From positions 1-61,801 of the forward strand of contig NZ_BOMQ01000015.1 of NCBI RefSeq assembly GCF_016862275.1: a DNA stretch of 61,801 nucleotides, given 5' to 3'. The notes beneath the pieces were generated by a model, which was not told the origin of the DNA, ran no database searches, and was given only the letters and a program-made list of their open reading frames with translations. This stretch comes from Actinoplanes nipponensis. GTDB lineage: Bacteria; Actinomycetota; Actinomycetes; Mycobacteriales; Micromonosporaceae. Below, piece after piece: positions 7,937-18,765 of the stretch (its first letter is position 1; each line of letters opens with the position of its first letter). Made by a program: the position numbers and the translations under genes.

Positions 7937-9004
7937 TCACCCGGAGGTGGCCGGAGTCTCGTCGCTGGCCGACCGGTGACCCGGCACCGGCAGCGTCAGG
8001 CTCAGTACGGCGCCGTCGCGGTCGCCGCAGTCGGTCACGCCGAAGCGGCGCAGCGTGCGCAGCATCGCCACGTTGTCGGCGCCGGTGTGGGCCACCAGGG
8101 CCGAGAGGTGCGTCCGGGCCGCCCAGGCGGTCAGCCGGCGCAGCAGCACCGTGCCGACGCCGCGCCGCTGCCAGGCGTCCTGCACCAGCAGGGCCACCTC
8201 GCCCAGGTCGCCCTCGGCGAGCAGGGTGGCCATCGCGACGACACGCTCGGCCCCGGCCGGGTCGGTGTGCACGGCCAGCAGGGTCAGGCCGTGCGCGGGC
8301 TCCAGCATGCGGCGCAGCCGGGCCTCCGAGGGCACCTGCATGCCGCCGAGGTAGCGGCGCCGGCGCGACAGCAGCGAACTGTGCGCGTGCAGCCGCCGGA
8401 CGCCCTCGACGTCGTCGGCCGTGGCCGCGCGGATCAGCAGCTCGGCGCCGTCCGGCAGCAGCAGGGTGGTGCGGTCGGCCGCGCGGCGCACCAGGGCGCC
8501 GCCGACCTCGACCAGGGCCTGCGCCCGGGCGTACTCGGCCGGGGTGAAGGCCGGCGCCGGCCGGCGCACCTCGTACGTGCCGCCGGCCGGGTCGATGAGC
8601 GTCATCCGCTCCTCGTCGAAGCCGTGCAGGACCACCGTGCCGGCCGGCCGCCAGCGCACCTCGGCCGCGTCGAGCAGGGTGACCAGCGCCTCGCCCAGGG
8701 AATCGGGGTCGTGCACCAGCCGGCCGGCCAGCGCCAGGGCCCGGGTCGGCTGGTCCGCCAGGCCCTGGGCCTCGGCGCGCGTGACGAAGGCGTCCCGGCC
8801 GCGGCCGCGGGTGATCGCGGCGTGCAGCTCGGCCTCCGACATCGTGTCGGGCGCGTCGACCAGGAAGTCGTCGACCGCGCCGCCCTCGGTGGTGTGCACC
8901 TGGACGGCGAGGATGTTGACCGACCGCAGCGCGAGGCTGGCGGTCAGCACCGAGAGGTAGCCGGGTTTGTCCTCGACGGTTGCCCTGATGCGCCACAGCG
9001 CCAT
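7937..9004 (-). CDS. GNAT acetyltransferase with N-terminal ACT domain
   Basis: The 355-residue product has an N-terminal ACT-like domain (about residues 3-75: WRIRATVEDKPGYLSVLT, typical beta-alpha-beta start), a middle region, and a C-terminal GNAT domain (about 190-340). The acetyl-CoA loop is seen as QDAWQRRGVGTVLL. ACT domains bind amino acids or similar ligands, so ligand-controlled acetylation is the likely theme; the substrate is unknown. ATG at 9004 has GAGGGA nine bases ahead, whereas GTG at 9011-9013 is too close to it. The next gene upstream on this strand also begins with an ACT domain, suggesting a related pair. Confidence 0.8.
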   Translation of the reverse strand: MALWRIRATVEDKPGYLSVLTASLALRSVNILAVQVHTTEGGAVDDFLVDAPDTMSEAELHAAITRGRGRDAFVTRAEAQGLADQPTRALALAGRLVHDPDSLGEALVTLLDAAEVRWRPAGTVVLHGFDEERMTLIDPAGGTYEVRRPAPAFTPAEYARAQALVEVGGALVRRAADRTTLLLPDGAELLIRAATADDVEGVRRLHAHSSLLSRRRRYLGGMQVPSEARLRRMLEPAHGLTLLAVHTDPAGAERVVAMATLLAEGDLGEVALLVQDAWQRRGVGTVLLRRLTAWAARTHLSALVAHTGADNVAMLRTLRRFGVTDCGDRDGAVLSLTLPVPGHRSASDETPATSG

Positions 9005-9095
9005 GCCCGGCACTCCCTCTCCCGATCCGACTCCCGGAACCGAACCTAAGCGTGCCTCGCCGGTGTTACCCGCACATTGCCTGAGCTGGGGCGGA

Positions 9096-9857
9096 CTATG
9101 AGGGGTCGATCACAGCCGTGGCGACGGACGGCACACCGATCAGGTCGAGGCGGTCGCCCAGGATCACCGCGGCGGCGCGGACCAGCTGCGCGATCCGGTC
9201 CACCTCGGTGATGTGGAACGCGGCGGCCGGCAGCTCGTCGTCGTCGCCGCGGGCGATCACCAGCACCAGGCCGGCGCGGCCGAACGGGGCCACCGCGTAC
9301 CGGGTGCCGTCGGCGCCGGTCATCGGGCGGGCGCGCAGCGGGGTCACCTCGGGCAGGTGCAGCGGGGACGGGGCGCGCCAGCTCGCGTACGTCACGGTGG
9401 GCTCGCTGCCGGTCGGCAGGCGCAGGGAGGGCTCGTCGACGGGCGCCGGGCGGGGCGCGGCCGTGCGCGCGGCCCAGTCGGCCGGTACGACCGCGGCCGC
9501 GGCCCAGTCGGCGGCCAGCAGCCCGGGCACGGCGTCGACCAGCGTGGCCAGCCCGTCCGCCGGGTTCGCGGCGACCTGCGCCAGCAGCTCGGCGTCGTGA
9601 CCACCGGAGACCGGCGCGCCGATCGCCCGCCAGACCCCGTCGACCTGCACCCCCGGGATGGCGGCCAGGCCGGCCAGCAGCCGTTCGACGCGGGAGGCGC
9701 CCGGCCACACGACGGTGAAGTCGTCCACGGCCCGCCCGCCGAGCCGTTCCAGCACGACGACCTGGACGATGTCGGCCCCGGCGACGCCGAGCGTGCGCGC
9801 GACCTGACCGAGGGCTCCAGGGCGGTCCGGCAGGGTGACCCGTACCCGCAGCAACAT
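9096..9857 (-). CDS. ACT domain protein
   Basis: The 253-residue product starts with an ACT domain (about residues 1-70: LRVRVTLPDRPGALGQVARTL and VVLERLGGRAVDDFTV). The C-terminal half (about 150-250) is reminiscent of a GAF-like sensor fold (RARPMTGADGTRYAV, LVLVIARGDDDELPAAAFHITEVDRIAQL), but I cannot name it firmly. There is no catalytic motif, so a ligand-sensing or regulatory role is inferred. GGAGGAG precedes the ATG at good spacing. It lies about 90 bp upstream of the ACT-GNAT gene on the same strand, so the two may be co-regulated. Confidence 0.75.
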   Translation of the reverse strand: MLLRVRVTLPDRPGALGQVARTLGVAGADIVQVVVLERLGGRAVDDFTVVWPGASRVERLLAGLAAIPGVQVDGVWRAIGAPVSGGHDAELLAQVAANPADGLATLVDAVPGLLAADWAAAAVVPADWAARTAAPRPAPVDEPSLRLPTGSEPTVTYASWRAPSPLHLPEVTPLRARPMTGADGTRYAVAPFGRAGLVLVIARGDDDELPAAAFHITEVDRIAQLVRAAAVILGDRLDLIGVPSVATAVIDPS

Positions 9858-10003
9858 GCAACTCCTCCCGTCTGGAGAACGGCACGGCGGTGCCGTCCCG
9901 GCGCCAAGAATGCCGAAGCGGCGTTTCGCACCCGTTGCGGCGCCGTGTCCCGGTGGTCAAGGGCGCAGAGATATGCCGGGAATCACCCTCAGGGTAGGAC
10001 GGG

Positions 10004-11020
10004 TCAGGCGGACGTGCGACGGACCAGGTGGGTGTCCAGCAGAACGTGGCAATTCGCCACCGGCTCGCGGCGGATCCGGCACACCAGCAGCTCGGCCATC
10101 CGCCGGCCCATCTCCTCGACGGGCTGGTGGACCGTGGTCAGCGGGGGCTCGCACTGGCGGGCCACGGGCGCGTCCTCGAAGCCGATGACGGCCACGTCCT
10201 GCGGCACCCGCAGGCCGGCGTCGCGCAATGCGCGCAACGCCCCGCTGGCCATGAGGTCGGAGGCGACGAAGACGGCGTCGAGGTCGGGCTCGAACTCCAG
10301 CAGGGTGCGCATCGCCTTGGCCCCGCCGGCCTCGCTGAAGTCGCCGTACGCGACCAGCTCCGGCCCGGGCACGGCCGCGCGGTAGCCGGCCAGCCGGGCC
10401 CGGCCGACCTCCATGTCCTGCGGCCCGGCGATCGTGGCGACCCGCCGGGCGCCGTTGCCGAGCAGGAACTCGACCGCCTTCCGGGCGCCCGCGGAGTTGT
10501 CCACGTCGACCAGGAAGTCGGTCTCGGCGGCCCGCGCCGAGCGGCCGCCGAAGACGAACGGCATGCCGCGCTCGCGCAGCACGGCCGGCAGCGGGTCGTC
10601 GTCGTGCAGCGAGAGCAGCAGGACGCCGTCGACGTGCTGGCCGGTCAGGTGGTGCTCGACCCGCTCGCGCTGCTCGGGCGAGGCGGCCATGGCCAGCCAG
10701 AGCTGGAACGGCGTCTCCAGCAGGGCGGCGTTGATGCCGCGCAGCACGCCGGCGAAGAACGGCTCGCCGAAAACCCGCTCCTGCGACTCGGAGACGACCA
10801 GCGCCACCGAGTCGGTGCGCTGGGTGACCAGGGAGCGTGCGGCCCGGTTGGGCACGTAGCCGAGCTCCTGGATGGCGGCCTCGACGGCGGCCTTGGCCTG
10901 CGGGCTGACCTGTGACGACCCGTTCAGGACGCGCGAGGCGGTGCCGCGGCCGACGCCCGCGCGCGCCGCGACGGCGTCCAGTGTCGGTCGCCCCGGTGCA
11001 CGGACGGGTTGCCTGGTCAT
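10004..11020 (-). CDS. LacI-family regulator, CebR-like
   Basis: The 338-residue product has an N-terminal LacI helix-turn-helix (about residues 12-60: PTLDAVAARAGVGRGTASRV, then LGYVPNRAARSL). A periplasmic-binding-protein-like sensor domain follows. From memory it resembles the cellobiose repressor CebR of Streptomyces along its length, including the VDGVLLLSLHDDDPLP and EPPLTTVHQPVEEMGRRM segments. CebR binds TGGGAGCGCTCCCA, and exactly that palindrome lies ahead of the GH12 cellulase at 39446 in this window. No sugar transport genes adjoin it here, and no such operator lies at its own promoter, so the assignment as CebR is likely but not proven. Confidence 0.8.
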   Translation of the reverse strand: MTRQPVRAPGRPTLDAVAARAGVGRGTASRVLNGSSQVSPQAKAAVEAAIQELGYVPNRAARSLVTQRTDSVALVVSESQERVFGEPFFAGVLRGINAALLETPFQLWLAMAASPEQRERVEHHLTGQHVDGVLLLSLHDDDPLPAVLRERGMPFVFGGRSARAAETDFLVDVDNSAGARKAVEFLLGNGARRVATIAGPQDMEVGRARLAGYRAAVPGPELVAYGDFSEAGGAKAMRTLLEFEPDLDAVFVASDLMASGALRALRDAGLRVPQDVAVIGFEDAPVARQCEPPLTTVHQPVEEMGRRMAELLVCRIRREPVANCHVLLDTHLVRRTSA

Positions 11021-11117
11021 CCGGGCATTATCGCCGGAAGACCCGCCGATGTCTCGCCCGTGCGCCGATGGATGTGACCTTGACCGGTTCAGAGCGGCCG
11101 GCGGTTAGGGTGCAGGG

Positions 11118-11237
11118 ATGATCTGTCGTGCCTGCCGGGAACGCCGTCATTCCGACTGCCGGGGCGGTTCGTGGTGCGACTGCCAGCACCGTCCCGTCGA
11201 GCCCACCCCGCCCGTGACCGGCCCCGCCGCGCCGTGA
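11118..11237 (+). CDS. Cys-rich microprotein coupled to the RibD-like gene
   Basis: This 39-residue reading frame starts MICRACRERRHSDCRGG and holds cysteines at 3, 6, 14, 20 and 22, a CxxC followed by a CxC, with several histidines and arginines. The spacing fits a small zinc- or cluster-binding knuckle. The tail is proline-rich. Its stop overlaps the GTG start of the next gene as GTGA, the strongest sign that it is translated. I do not recognise a family. It mirrors the bioB-bsaP arrangement, where a small Cys-rich protein is coupled to an enzyme. Confidence 0.6.
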   Translation: MICRACRERRHSDCRGGSWCDCQHRPVEPTPPVTGPAAP

Positions 11238-11944
11238 CCGACCTTCACGACGCCGACCTGGCCGAGCGGTATCCGCGTCACCCGCGGCCGGTGCTGCGGA
11301 TCAATTTCGTGGCCAGCATCGACGGCGCGGTCACGGTGAACGGCAAGTCGGCCGGCCTGGGCGGCCCCGGCGACAAGCTGATCTTCGACTGGTTGCGGAC
11401 CAGCTGCGACGCGCTGGTGGTCGCGGCGGGCACGGTCCGCTCGGAGAACTACGACGCGTTACGGCTGACCGGGCCCGCCCGGGCCTGGCGGCGGGCCCAC
11501 GGGCTGCCCGAGTTCCCGCTCATGGCCGTCGTCTCGGGCTCCCTCGACCTGGACCCGGAGCAGCTGATCTTCTCGGACGCGCCGGTCCGGCCGCTGATCC
11601 TCACGCACGCCGCCGCGCCGGCCGACCGCCGCGCCGCGCTGGCCCCGGTCGCCGAGATCGTCACCGTGGGTGAGACGTCGGTCGATCTGGCCGCGGCGGT
11701 CCGCGTGCTGCACGGGCGCGGCGCCACCCAGTTGCTCTGCGAGGGCGGCCCGCACCTGTTCGGCGCGCTGATCGCCGCCGACCTGGTGGACGAGGTGTGC
11801 CTGACCGTCTCCCCCCGGCTGGTCGGCGGCGCCGCCGGCCGCATCGCGGCCGGACCGGACGGCCCGCCGCGGGAGATGTCCCTGGCCGGGATCCTGGCCG
11901 ACCGGGACATGCTTTTCCTCCGGTACGCCCGCAGCGCCCAGTAG
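11234..11944 (+). CDS. RibD C-terminal-type reductase (dihydrofolate reductase-like fold)
   Basis: The 236-residue product matches the RibD_C family. The N-terminal NFVASIDGAVT is the substrate region, DALVVAAGTVRSE is the NADPH-binding strand-loop, and CEGGPHLFGALIAADLVDE lies near the C-terminus. Members reduce a pyrimidine or pteridine, the reference being the 5-amino-6-ribosylaminouracil reductase of riboflavin synthesis. No other riboflavin gene is near and no deaminase domain is fused, so the substrate is unknown. The GTG start is set by the GTGA overlap with the Cys-rich microprotein; a longer in-frame start at 11171 would run through that gene. Confidence 0.85.
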   Translation: MTDLHDADLAERYPRHPRPVLRINFVASIDGAVTVNGKSAGLGGPGDKLIFDWLRTSCDALVVAAGTVRSENYDALRLTGPARAWRRAHGLPEFPLMAVVSGSLDLDPEQLIFSDAPVRPLILTHAAAPADRRAALAPVAEIVTVGETSVDLAAAVRVLHGRGATQLLCEGGPHLFGALIAADLVDEVCLTVSPRLVGGAAGRIAAGPDGPPREMSLAGILADRDMLFLRYARSAQ

Positions 11945-12036
11945 TTGTGGACAAACCTGTGGATGACCCCTAGAAGTTGTGGACGACACGTGCCAACCGA
12001 CAGCCGGTCCGTTCGATGTCATACGGCTGGTGCAAC

Positions 12037-13797
<1,761 letters not shown>

Positions 13798-13850
13798 CCT
13801 TCCAGGGCGCCTTTGGCGCAGATCAACACCAAACGGCGAAAGATAGAGCG

Positions 13851-15002
13851 ATGCGCATCCTGCACACGTCCGACTGGCATGTCGGGAAGGTCCTGAAAGG
13901 CCGGACCCGGCACGAGGAACACATCAAGGTGCTCGGCCAGGTGGTGGAGATCGCCCGGGCCGAGCAGCCCGACCTCGTGATCATCGCCGGTGACCTCTAC
14001 GACACGGCCGCGCCCTCGCCCGACGCCGTGCGGGTGGTGACCCGGGCGCTGTCGGCGCTGCGCCAGACCGGCGCCACGGTCATCGCGATCGGCGGCAACC
14101 ACGACAACGGCCAGGCCCTCGACGCGCTGCGGCCCTGGGCCGAGGCGGCCGGGATCCAGCTGCGCGGCTCCGTCCGCGACAAGCCCGACGACCTGATCCT
14201 GACCGGGACGACGGCCGGCGGCGAGCGCTGGCGGCTGGCCGCCCTGCCGTTCCTCTCCCAGCGGTACGCGATCCGCGCCGTGGAGATGTACGAGCTGACC
14301 GCCGCCGAGGCCAGCCAGACGTACGCCGACCACATCGCCCGGCTGATCGCCCGCCTGGCCGAGGACTTCGCCGAGCCCGGCGTGGTCAACCTGGTCACCG
14401 CCCACCTCACCGTCATCGGCGCCAGCACCGGCGGCGGCGAGCGCGAGGCGCACACCGTGATGGGCTACGCCGTCCCGGCCACCGTCTTCCCGCCCGGCAC
14501 CCACTACGTCGCCCTCGGCCACCTGCACCGCTCCCAGTCGGTCATCGGCCCCTGCCCGGTGCGGTACAGCGGCAGCCCGCTGGCCGTCGACTTCGGGGAG
14601 GAGGAGAACATCAGCTCCGTCGCGGTCGTGGACGTCTCCGCCGAGAAGGCGGCCAAGGTCCGCGACGTGCCGGTGACCTCGGCCAAGACGCTGCGCACGG
14701 TCCGCGGCTCGCTGGAGCAGCTCGCCACGGTGAACCTTCCGGACGCCTGGCTGCGTGTCTTCGTCCGTGAGACACCACGGGTCGGGCTGCGCGAGGACGT
14801 CCAGGAGCTGCTGCCCAACGCGCTCGAGGTGCGCATCGATCCGGACATGGTGCCCGACCGGGCCGGCGAGCGGATGGCCCAGCGCGCCGGCCGCAGCCCC
14901 CGCCAGCTCTTCGGCGACTATCTCGACAGCCGCGGCACCGCCGAGGACGGGGTCCGGGAACTCTTCGACGAGCTCTACGACGAGGTGAGCACCCACTCAT
15001 GA
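13851..15002 (+). CDS. sbcD: Exonuclease subunit SbcD (Mre11 family)
   Basis: This 383-residue metallophosphoesterase is the nuclease half of the SbcCD/Mre11-Rad50 complex, which cuts DNA ends, hairpins and protein-blocked ends. All metal motifs are visible: DWH near the start (MRILHTSDWHVGK), GDLYD (about 46-50), GNHDN (about 82-86), VTAHLTV (about 183) and GHLHR (about 221-225). The C-terminal capping region follows. The length fits the family. The stop overlaps the sbcC start as ATGA. It sits 53 bp behind herA, in one operon with nurA. Confidence 0.95.
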   Translation: MRILHTSDWHVGKVLKGRTRHEEHIKVLGQVVEIARAEQPDLVIIAGDLYDTAAPSPDAVRVVTRALSALRQTGATVIAIGGNHDNGQALDALRPWAEAAGIQLRGSVRDKPDDLILTGTTAGGERWRLAALPFLSQRYAIRAVEMYELTAAEASQTYADHIARLIARLAEDFAEPGVVNLVTAHLTVIGASTGGGEREAHTVMGYAVPATVFPPGTHYVALGHLHRSQSVIGPCPVRYSGSPLAVDFGEEENISSVAVVDVSAEKAAKVRDVPVTSAKTLRTVRGSLEQLATVNLPDAWLRVFVRETPRVGLREDVQELLPNALEVRIDPDMVPDRAGERMAQRAGRSPRQLFGDYLDSRGTAEDGVRELFDELYDEVSTHS

Positions 15003-17488
15003 GGCCGCTACGGCTCGACATGGCCGGTTTCACGGTCTTCCGCGACGAGACCACCGTCGACTTCACCGACGCGGACTATTTCGCGCTGGTCGGCCCGACC
15101 GGTTCCGGCAAGTCCACGGTGCTCGACGGCATCTGCTTCGCCCTCTACGGCACGGTGCCCCGCTGGGGCGGCAGCCGCGGCATCGCCAACGCGCTCGCGC
15201 CCTCGGCCACCGAGGCCCGGGTGCGGCTCGTCTTCGAGTCGGCCGGCTCGCGGTACGTGGCCACCCGGGTGGTGCGCCGGGACGGCCGGGGCAACGTCAA
15301 GACGGCCGGCGCCGGGCTGCAGCTCATGCCGCCGGGCTTCGACGTGACCCGGCTCGACACCGGGATGAGCCTGGAGGACCTGGGCGACGTGCTCGCCGGC
15401 ACCCCGGCCGAGATGGACAGCGCGATCGTCGAGGCCGTCGGGCTGCCGTACGAGCAGTTCACCAGCTGCGTGGTGCTGCCGCAGGGTCAGTTCGCCGACT
15501 TCCTGCACGCCAAGCCGGCCACCCGCCAGCAGATCCTGGTCAACCTGCTCGGCCTGCACGTCTACGAGGAGGTGCAGGCCAAGGCGTCGACCCGCGCGAC
15601 CAAGGCGGAGGCCCAGCTGGCCACCCTCGACCAGCTGCTCGCCGGGCTGGCCGACGCCGACGACGAGGCGGTCGAGGCCGCCGAGACCCGGCTGACCGCG
15701 ATGCGGGAGCTCACCCACGCCGTCGAGCAGGCGGTGCCGCAGCTCAGCGCGGTCCGGGCCCGCGAGGCCGAGCTGGCCGCGGCCCGCGACGCGATCGCGG
15801 CCGAGCTGTCCGTGCTGGCCCGGGTCCGGACGCCCGCGGGCAGCGCGCGGGTCGCCGAGGCCGCGGCCGCGGCCCGCACCGGCGCCGAGGAGGCGGCGGC
15901 CGGCGTGCACGCGGCCGAGGAGCACGAGGAGAAGGTACGCGGGGAGCTCGCCGCGGCCGGTGACGCGGGTTCGCTGGGGCTGCTGCTGGACCGTCACCTC
16001 GAACTGGACAGGCTGACCGGCCAGGCCGAGTGGTTCGCCGGCGAGGTCTCCGTCGCCGAGGTGGAGCACCGGGACGCCGTGGCGGCGGCCGAGCTGGCCC
16101 GGGCCGCCCACACCGGCGCCGAGCAGCTGCTGGAGCAGGCCCGGCTGGAATACGCCGAGGCGCAGACCCTGGACCGGGCCGCCGCGCTGCGGGCCCACCT
16201 GACCGTCGGCCACGACTGCCCGGTGTGCGCCCGGCCGGTCACCGAGGTGCCGCCGATGCCGGAGGGCTCGGCCGTGCAGACCGCCGAGCGCACCGGCAAG
16301 GCGGCCCGGGCGGCCGCGGACGTGGCGTCGACGGCGTTCAAGCAGCGCGACGCCGTGGCCCGTGAGCTGGAACGCGGCCTCGACCGCAAGCGTGCCCAGC
16401 TCGAGCAGCACCGGTCCCGGCTCGCCGAGGTGCGGGCCGCGCTGGCCGACTCGCCCGGCGCCGAGGCCCTGCGCCGGCGCCTGGACGAGCTGACCAAGCT
16501 GCAACGCAAGCTGGACCACGCGGGCGCGGCGGTCCGCGAGGCCCGCGAGACGCAGCGACGCGCCCACGCGGCGGTCGTCGCCGCCGACGAACAGCAGCGT
16601 GCGGCCTGGCGGTCGTTCGACACGGTCCGCGACGCGGTGGCCCGGTTCTCGCCCCCGCCGGCCGACCGCGACGACCTCGCGGCGGCCTGGTCCACGCTGG
16701 TCGACTGGGCCCGGGCATCGTCCCGACAACGCGAGCTGGCCCGCGCCGAGGCCGCGGCGGCCGTCGAGGCCGCGCACGAGGAGACCCAGCGGGCCCGCGC
16801 GGCCGTGCTGACCCTGTTCACCGAGGCCGGGATCACCCCGCCCGCGGGCGGCGCCGACGCCGACCTGGTCCGCGCGGCCGTGGTGGCCGCCGAACGCGCC
16901 GGGGCCGCCTGGCAGCGCCTGGTCGACCGCCGCGAGCAGGCCCGGGAGCTCACCGAGCAGCGGGCCGCGGTGCTGCGCGAGGGCCGGGTGGCCAAGGCCC
17001 TGGCCGGGCACCTGAGGGCCAACAACTTCGAGCGCTGGCTGCTCGAGGAGGCACTCGATCTGCTGGTCGACGGCGCGTCGCGGATCCTGCGCGAGCTGAC
17101 CGGGGGACAGTACGACCTGATGCACGACAAGGGTGAGTTCTTCGTCATCGACCACCACGACGCGGGCCTGCGGCGCGGGGTCCGCACGCTGTCCGGCGGC
17201 GAGACGTTCCAGGCGTCGCTGGCGCTGGCCCTGGCGCTCTCCGAACAGCTGGCCGGCATGTCGACGACGGCGGCGAGCCTGGAGTCGATCGTGCTCGACG
17301 AGGGCTTCGGCACCCTCGACGCGGCGACGCTGGAGGTGGTGGCGGCGACCCTGGAGAACCTGGCCGCCCGCGGCGACCGGATGGTCGGGGTGGTCACCCA
17401 CGTCAACGCGCTGGCCGAACGGGTGCCGGTGCGCTTCGAGGTGCGCAAGGACGCCCGTACGGCTCATGTGGAGAGGGTTGGTCTGTGA
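14999..17488 (+). CDS. sbcC: Exonuclease subunit SbcC (Rad50 family)
   Basis: This 829-residue SMC-like ATPase partners SbcD. Walker A GPTGSGKST lies at about residues 32-40 and the Q-loop VVLPQGQFADFL at about 158-169. Long Glu/Arg/Ala-rich coiled coils flank a zinc-hook CPVC (about 407-410). The ABC signature TLSGGETFQ is at about 730 and Walker B SIVLDEGFGTLD at about 763. The coiled coils are shorter than in E. coli SbcC (about 1050 residues), so the arms of the complex should be shorter. ATGA overlap with sbcD and GTGA overlap with nurA show tight translational coupling. Confidence 0.95.
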   Translation: MRPLRLDMAGFTVFRDETTVDFTDADYFALVGPTGSGKSTVLDGICFALYGTVPRWGGSRGIANALAPSATEARVRLVFESAGSRYVATRVVRRDGRGNVKTAGAGLQLMPPGFDVTRLDTGMSLEDLGDVLAGTPAEMDSAIVEAVGLPYEQFTSCVVLPQGQFADFLHAKPATRQQILVNLLGLHVYEEVQAKASTRATKAEAQLATLDQLLAGLADADDEAVEAAETRLTAMRELTHAVEQAVPQLSAVRAREAELAAARDAIAAELSVLARVRTPAGSARVAEAAAAARTGAEEAAAGVHAAEEHEEKVRGELAAAGDAGSLGLLLDRHLELDRLTGQAEWFAGEVSVAEVEHRDAVAAAELARAAHTGAEQLLEQARLEYAEAQTLDRAAALRAHLTVGHDCPVCARPVTEVPPMPEGSAVQTAERTGKAARAAADVASTAFKQRDAVARELERGLDRKRAQLEQHRSRLAEVRAALADSPGAEALRRRLDELTKLQRKLDHAGAAVREARETQRRAHAAVVAADEQQRAAWRSFDTVRDAVARFSPPPADRDDLAAAWSTLVDWARASSRQRELARAEAAAAVEAAHEETQRARAAVLTLFTEAGITPPAGGADADLVRAAVVAAERAGAAWQRLVDRREQARELTEQRAAVLREGRVAKALAGHLRANNFERWLLEEALDLLVDGASRILRELTGGQYDLMHDKGEFFVIDHHDAGLRRGVRTLSGGETFQASLALALALSEQLAGMSTTAASLESIVLDEGFGTLDAATLEVVAATLENLAARGDRMVGVVTHVNALAERVPVRFEVRKDARTAHVERVGL

Positions 17489-18453
17489 CGCGGATGTTCG
17501 TCGACTCCTGGGACCCGTCGTACGGGGCGTCGTTCGAGGGCGACGGCTCGGACGGTCCGGCCTCGCCCAGCAGCGCCCAGGTCGACACGGACGTCGAGGT
17601 GCCGGCCGACCAGTGGGCGCCGATCGACGTCTCGTCCCGGGTCCGCTGTCCCGACGTGGTCTTCCTGGTCGACGGCGTCCGCCGCAACGACGCCGGCCTG
17701 TGGACGGCCGAGGAGGACGGCATGTCGTACGCGGGCCTGGCCGCCTCGTACGCCGCCGGCGTGGTGCGCTGCGACCTGCGCAACGGGGTGGCCGAGCTGG
17801 CCGGGGCGCGGGTGGCCCGGGGCCTGTTCACCGCCTCGCCGAGCGCGGAAGACCTGCAGGCCGGCTCGGTGCGGTACGAGGTGCACCGGGTCAGCGGCAC
17901 CGGCGAGGCGAGCAAGCTGCCGGCCGCGGTCCAGGCCCCGCTGACCGCCCTGGAGATCGACATCTCGGGCGCGGCCCGCGACGGCGGCTCGGACGGCGCC
18001 GACCTGCTGGTGGTGGACGGCCCGCTGCGCAACCGGCGCCAGCTGCCCCGCACGATCGGCTACGTGAAGACCCAGCAGAAGCAGTACCTGTCCGCCGCGC
18101 TGACCACGGTGGTGACGTCCCTGCGCCCCACCCAGCGCACACCGGTCTTCGCCCTGGGTACGGTCTGGGGCGGCTGGTCTTGGTACCTGCGCCTGCCGGG
18201 GGCCTCGGGCGCGCCGTGGTCCGGCATCGTCCGGATCGAGTGCTCACCGGACCTGACCCCGGCCGAGGCGATCGAACTGGCCGACCTGTCGTCGGCAACC
18301 CTGCCCCGGTTCGCGTCGTCGTCGTACAAGGACCCGCGTGCGCCGCAGAACCTGGTGCCGATCGCGGGGCTGGAGCGGCGTCTGCGCGGCATGTTGGGGG
18401 ATGCGCGGGTGCTGCATCGGGCGCTGACGCTGGCTACCGCGAAAACGCGTTGA
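17485..18453 (+). CDS. nurA: NurA domain nuclease
   Basis: This 322-residue product would usually be called hypothetical, but it fits the NurA 5'-3' nuclease family. A first acidic motif VVFLVDGVRR (about residues 57-66) and a second LLVVDGPLRN (about 173-182) supply the metal-binding aspartates. The conserved lysine segment TIGYVKTQQKQYL follows (about 189-201), and the C-terminus has the expected Leu-rich helix. NurA resects DNA ends with HerA. Its location, overlapping the Rad50-like gene in an operon headed by herA, strongly supports the call. The first about 50 residues are acidic and low in complexity. Confidence 0.8.
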   Translation: MTRMFVDSWDPSYGASFEGDGSDGPASPSSAQVDTDVEVPADQWAPIDVSSRVRCPDVVFLVDGVRRNDAGLWTAEEDGMSYAGLAASYAAGVVRCDLRNGVAELAGARVARGLFTASPSAEDLQAGSVRYEVHRVSGTGEASKLPAAVQAPLTALEIDISGAARDGGSDGADLLVVDGPLRNRRQLPRTIGYVKTQQKQYLSAALTTVVTSLRPTQRTPVFALGTVWGGWSWYLRLPGASGAPWSGIVRIECSPDLTPAEAIELADLSSATLPRFASSSYKDPRAPQNLVPIAGLERRLRGMLGDARVLHRALTLATAKTR

Positions 18454-18542
18454 GCGCTTGAGCGCTCGCTGATTCGTGCTCGTGCTCGCTGACTCCGCGT
18501 TCGTGCCTCCCTGAACCGGCGACCGCCCTACGGTGGCTCGCG

Positions 18543-18765
18543 TTGCGGCGGTCCGTGCCGGGGTGGTCCGTGCCGCGGTGGCTCGCGTTGCGGTGGTCTG
18601 TGCTGCGGTGGTCTGCGCTGCGGTGGCTCGCGTTGCGGTGGTCCGTGCTGCGGTGGTCTGCGCTGCGGTGGTTCGTGCTGCGGTGGTCCGTGCTGCGGTG
18701 GTCTGCGCTGCGGTGGTCCGTGCTGCGGTGGCGCGCGCTGCCCTGGCGCGTGCTGCCCGGGCTGA
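18543..18765. repeat. 15-bp tandem repeat array
   Basis: About 14 degenerate copies of GCGGTGGTCYGYGCT follow one another, the last two diverging. The period is a multiple of three, so every frame gives a 5-residue repeat: AVVRA and LRWSV on plus, PPQHG on minus. None of these frames has a convincing start or a non-repetitive domain, so I regard the array as non-coding. Confidence 0.7.

Noticed and set aside
15008..17467. Minus-strand open frame of 819 codons opposite sbcC
   Set aside because: Antisense shadow caused by GC-rich codon bias; sbcC on the other strand has all family motifs.
18543..18765. Possible CRISPR array
   Set aside because: The units are directly adjacent 15-mers without spacers and there are no cas genes.
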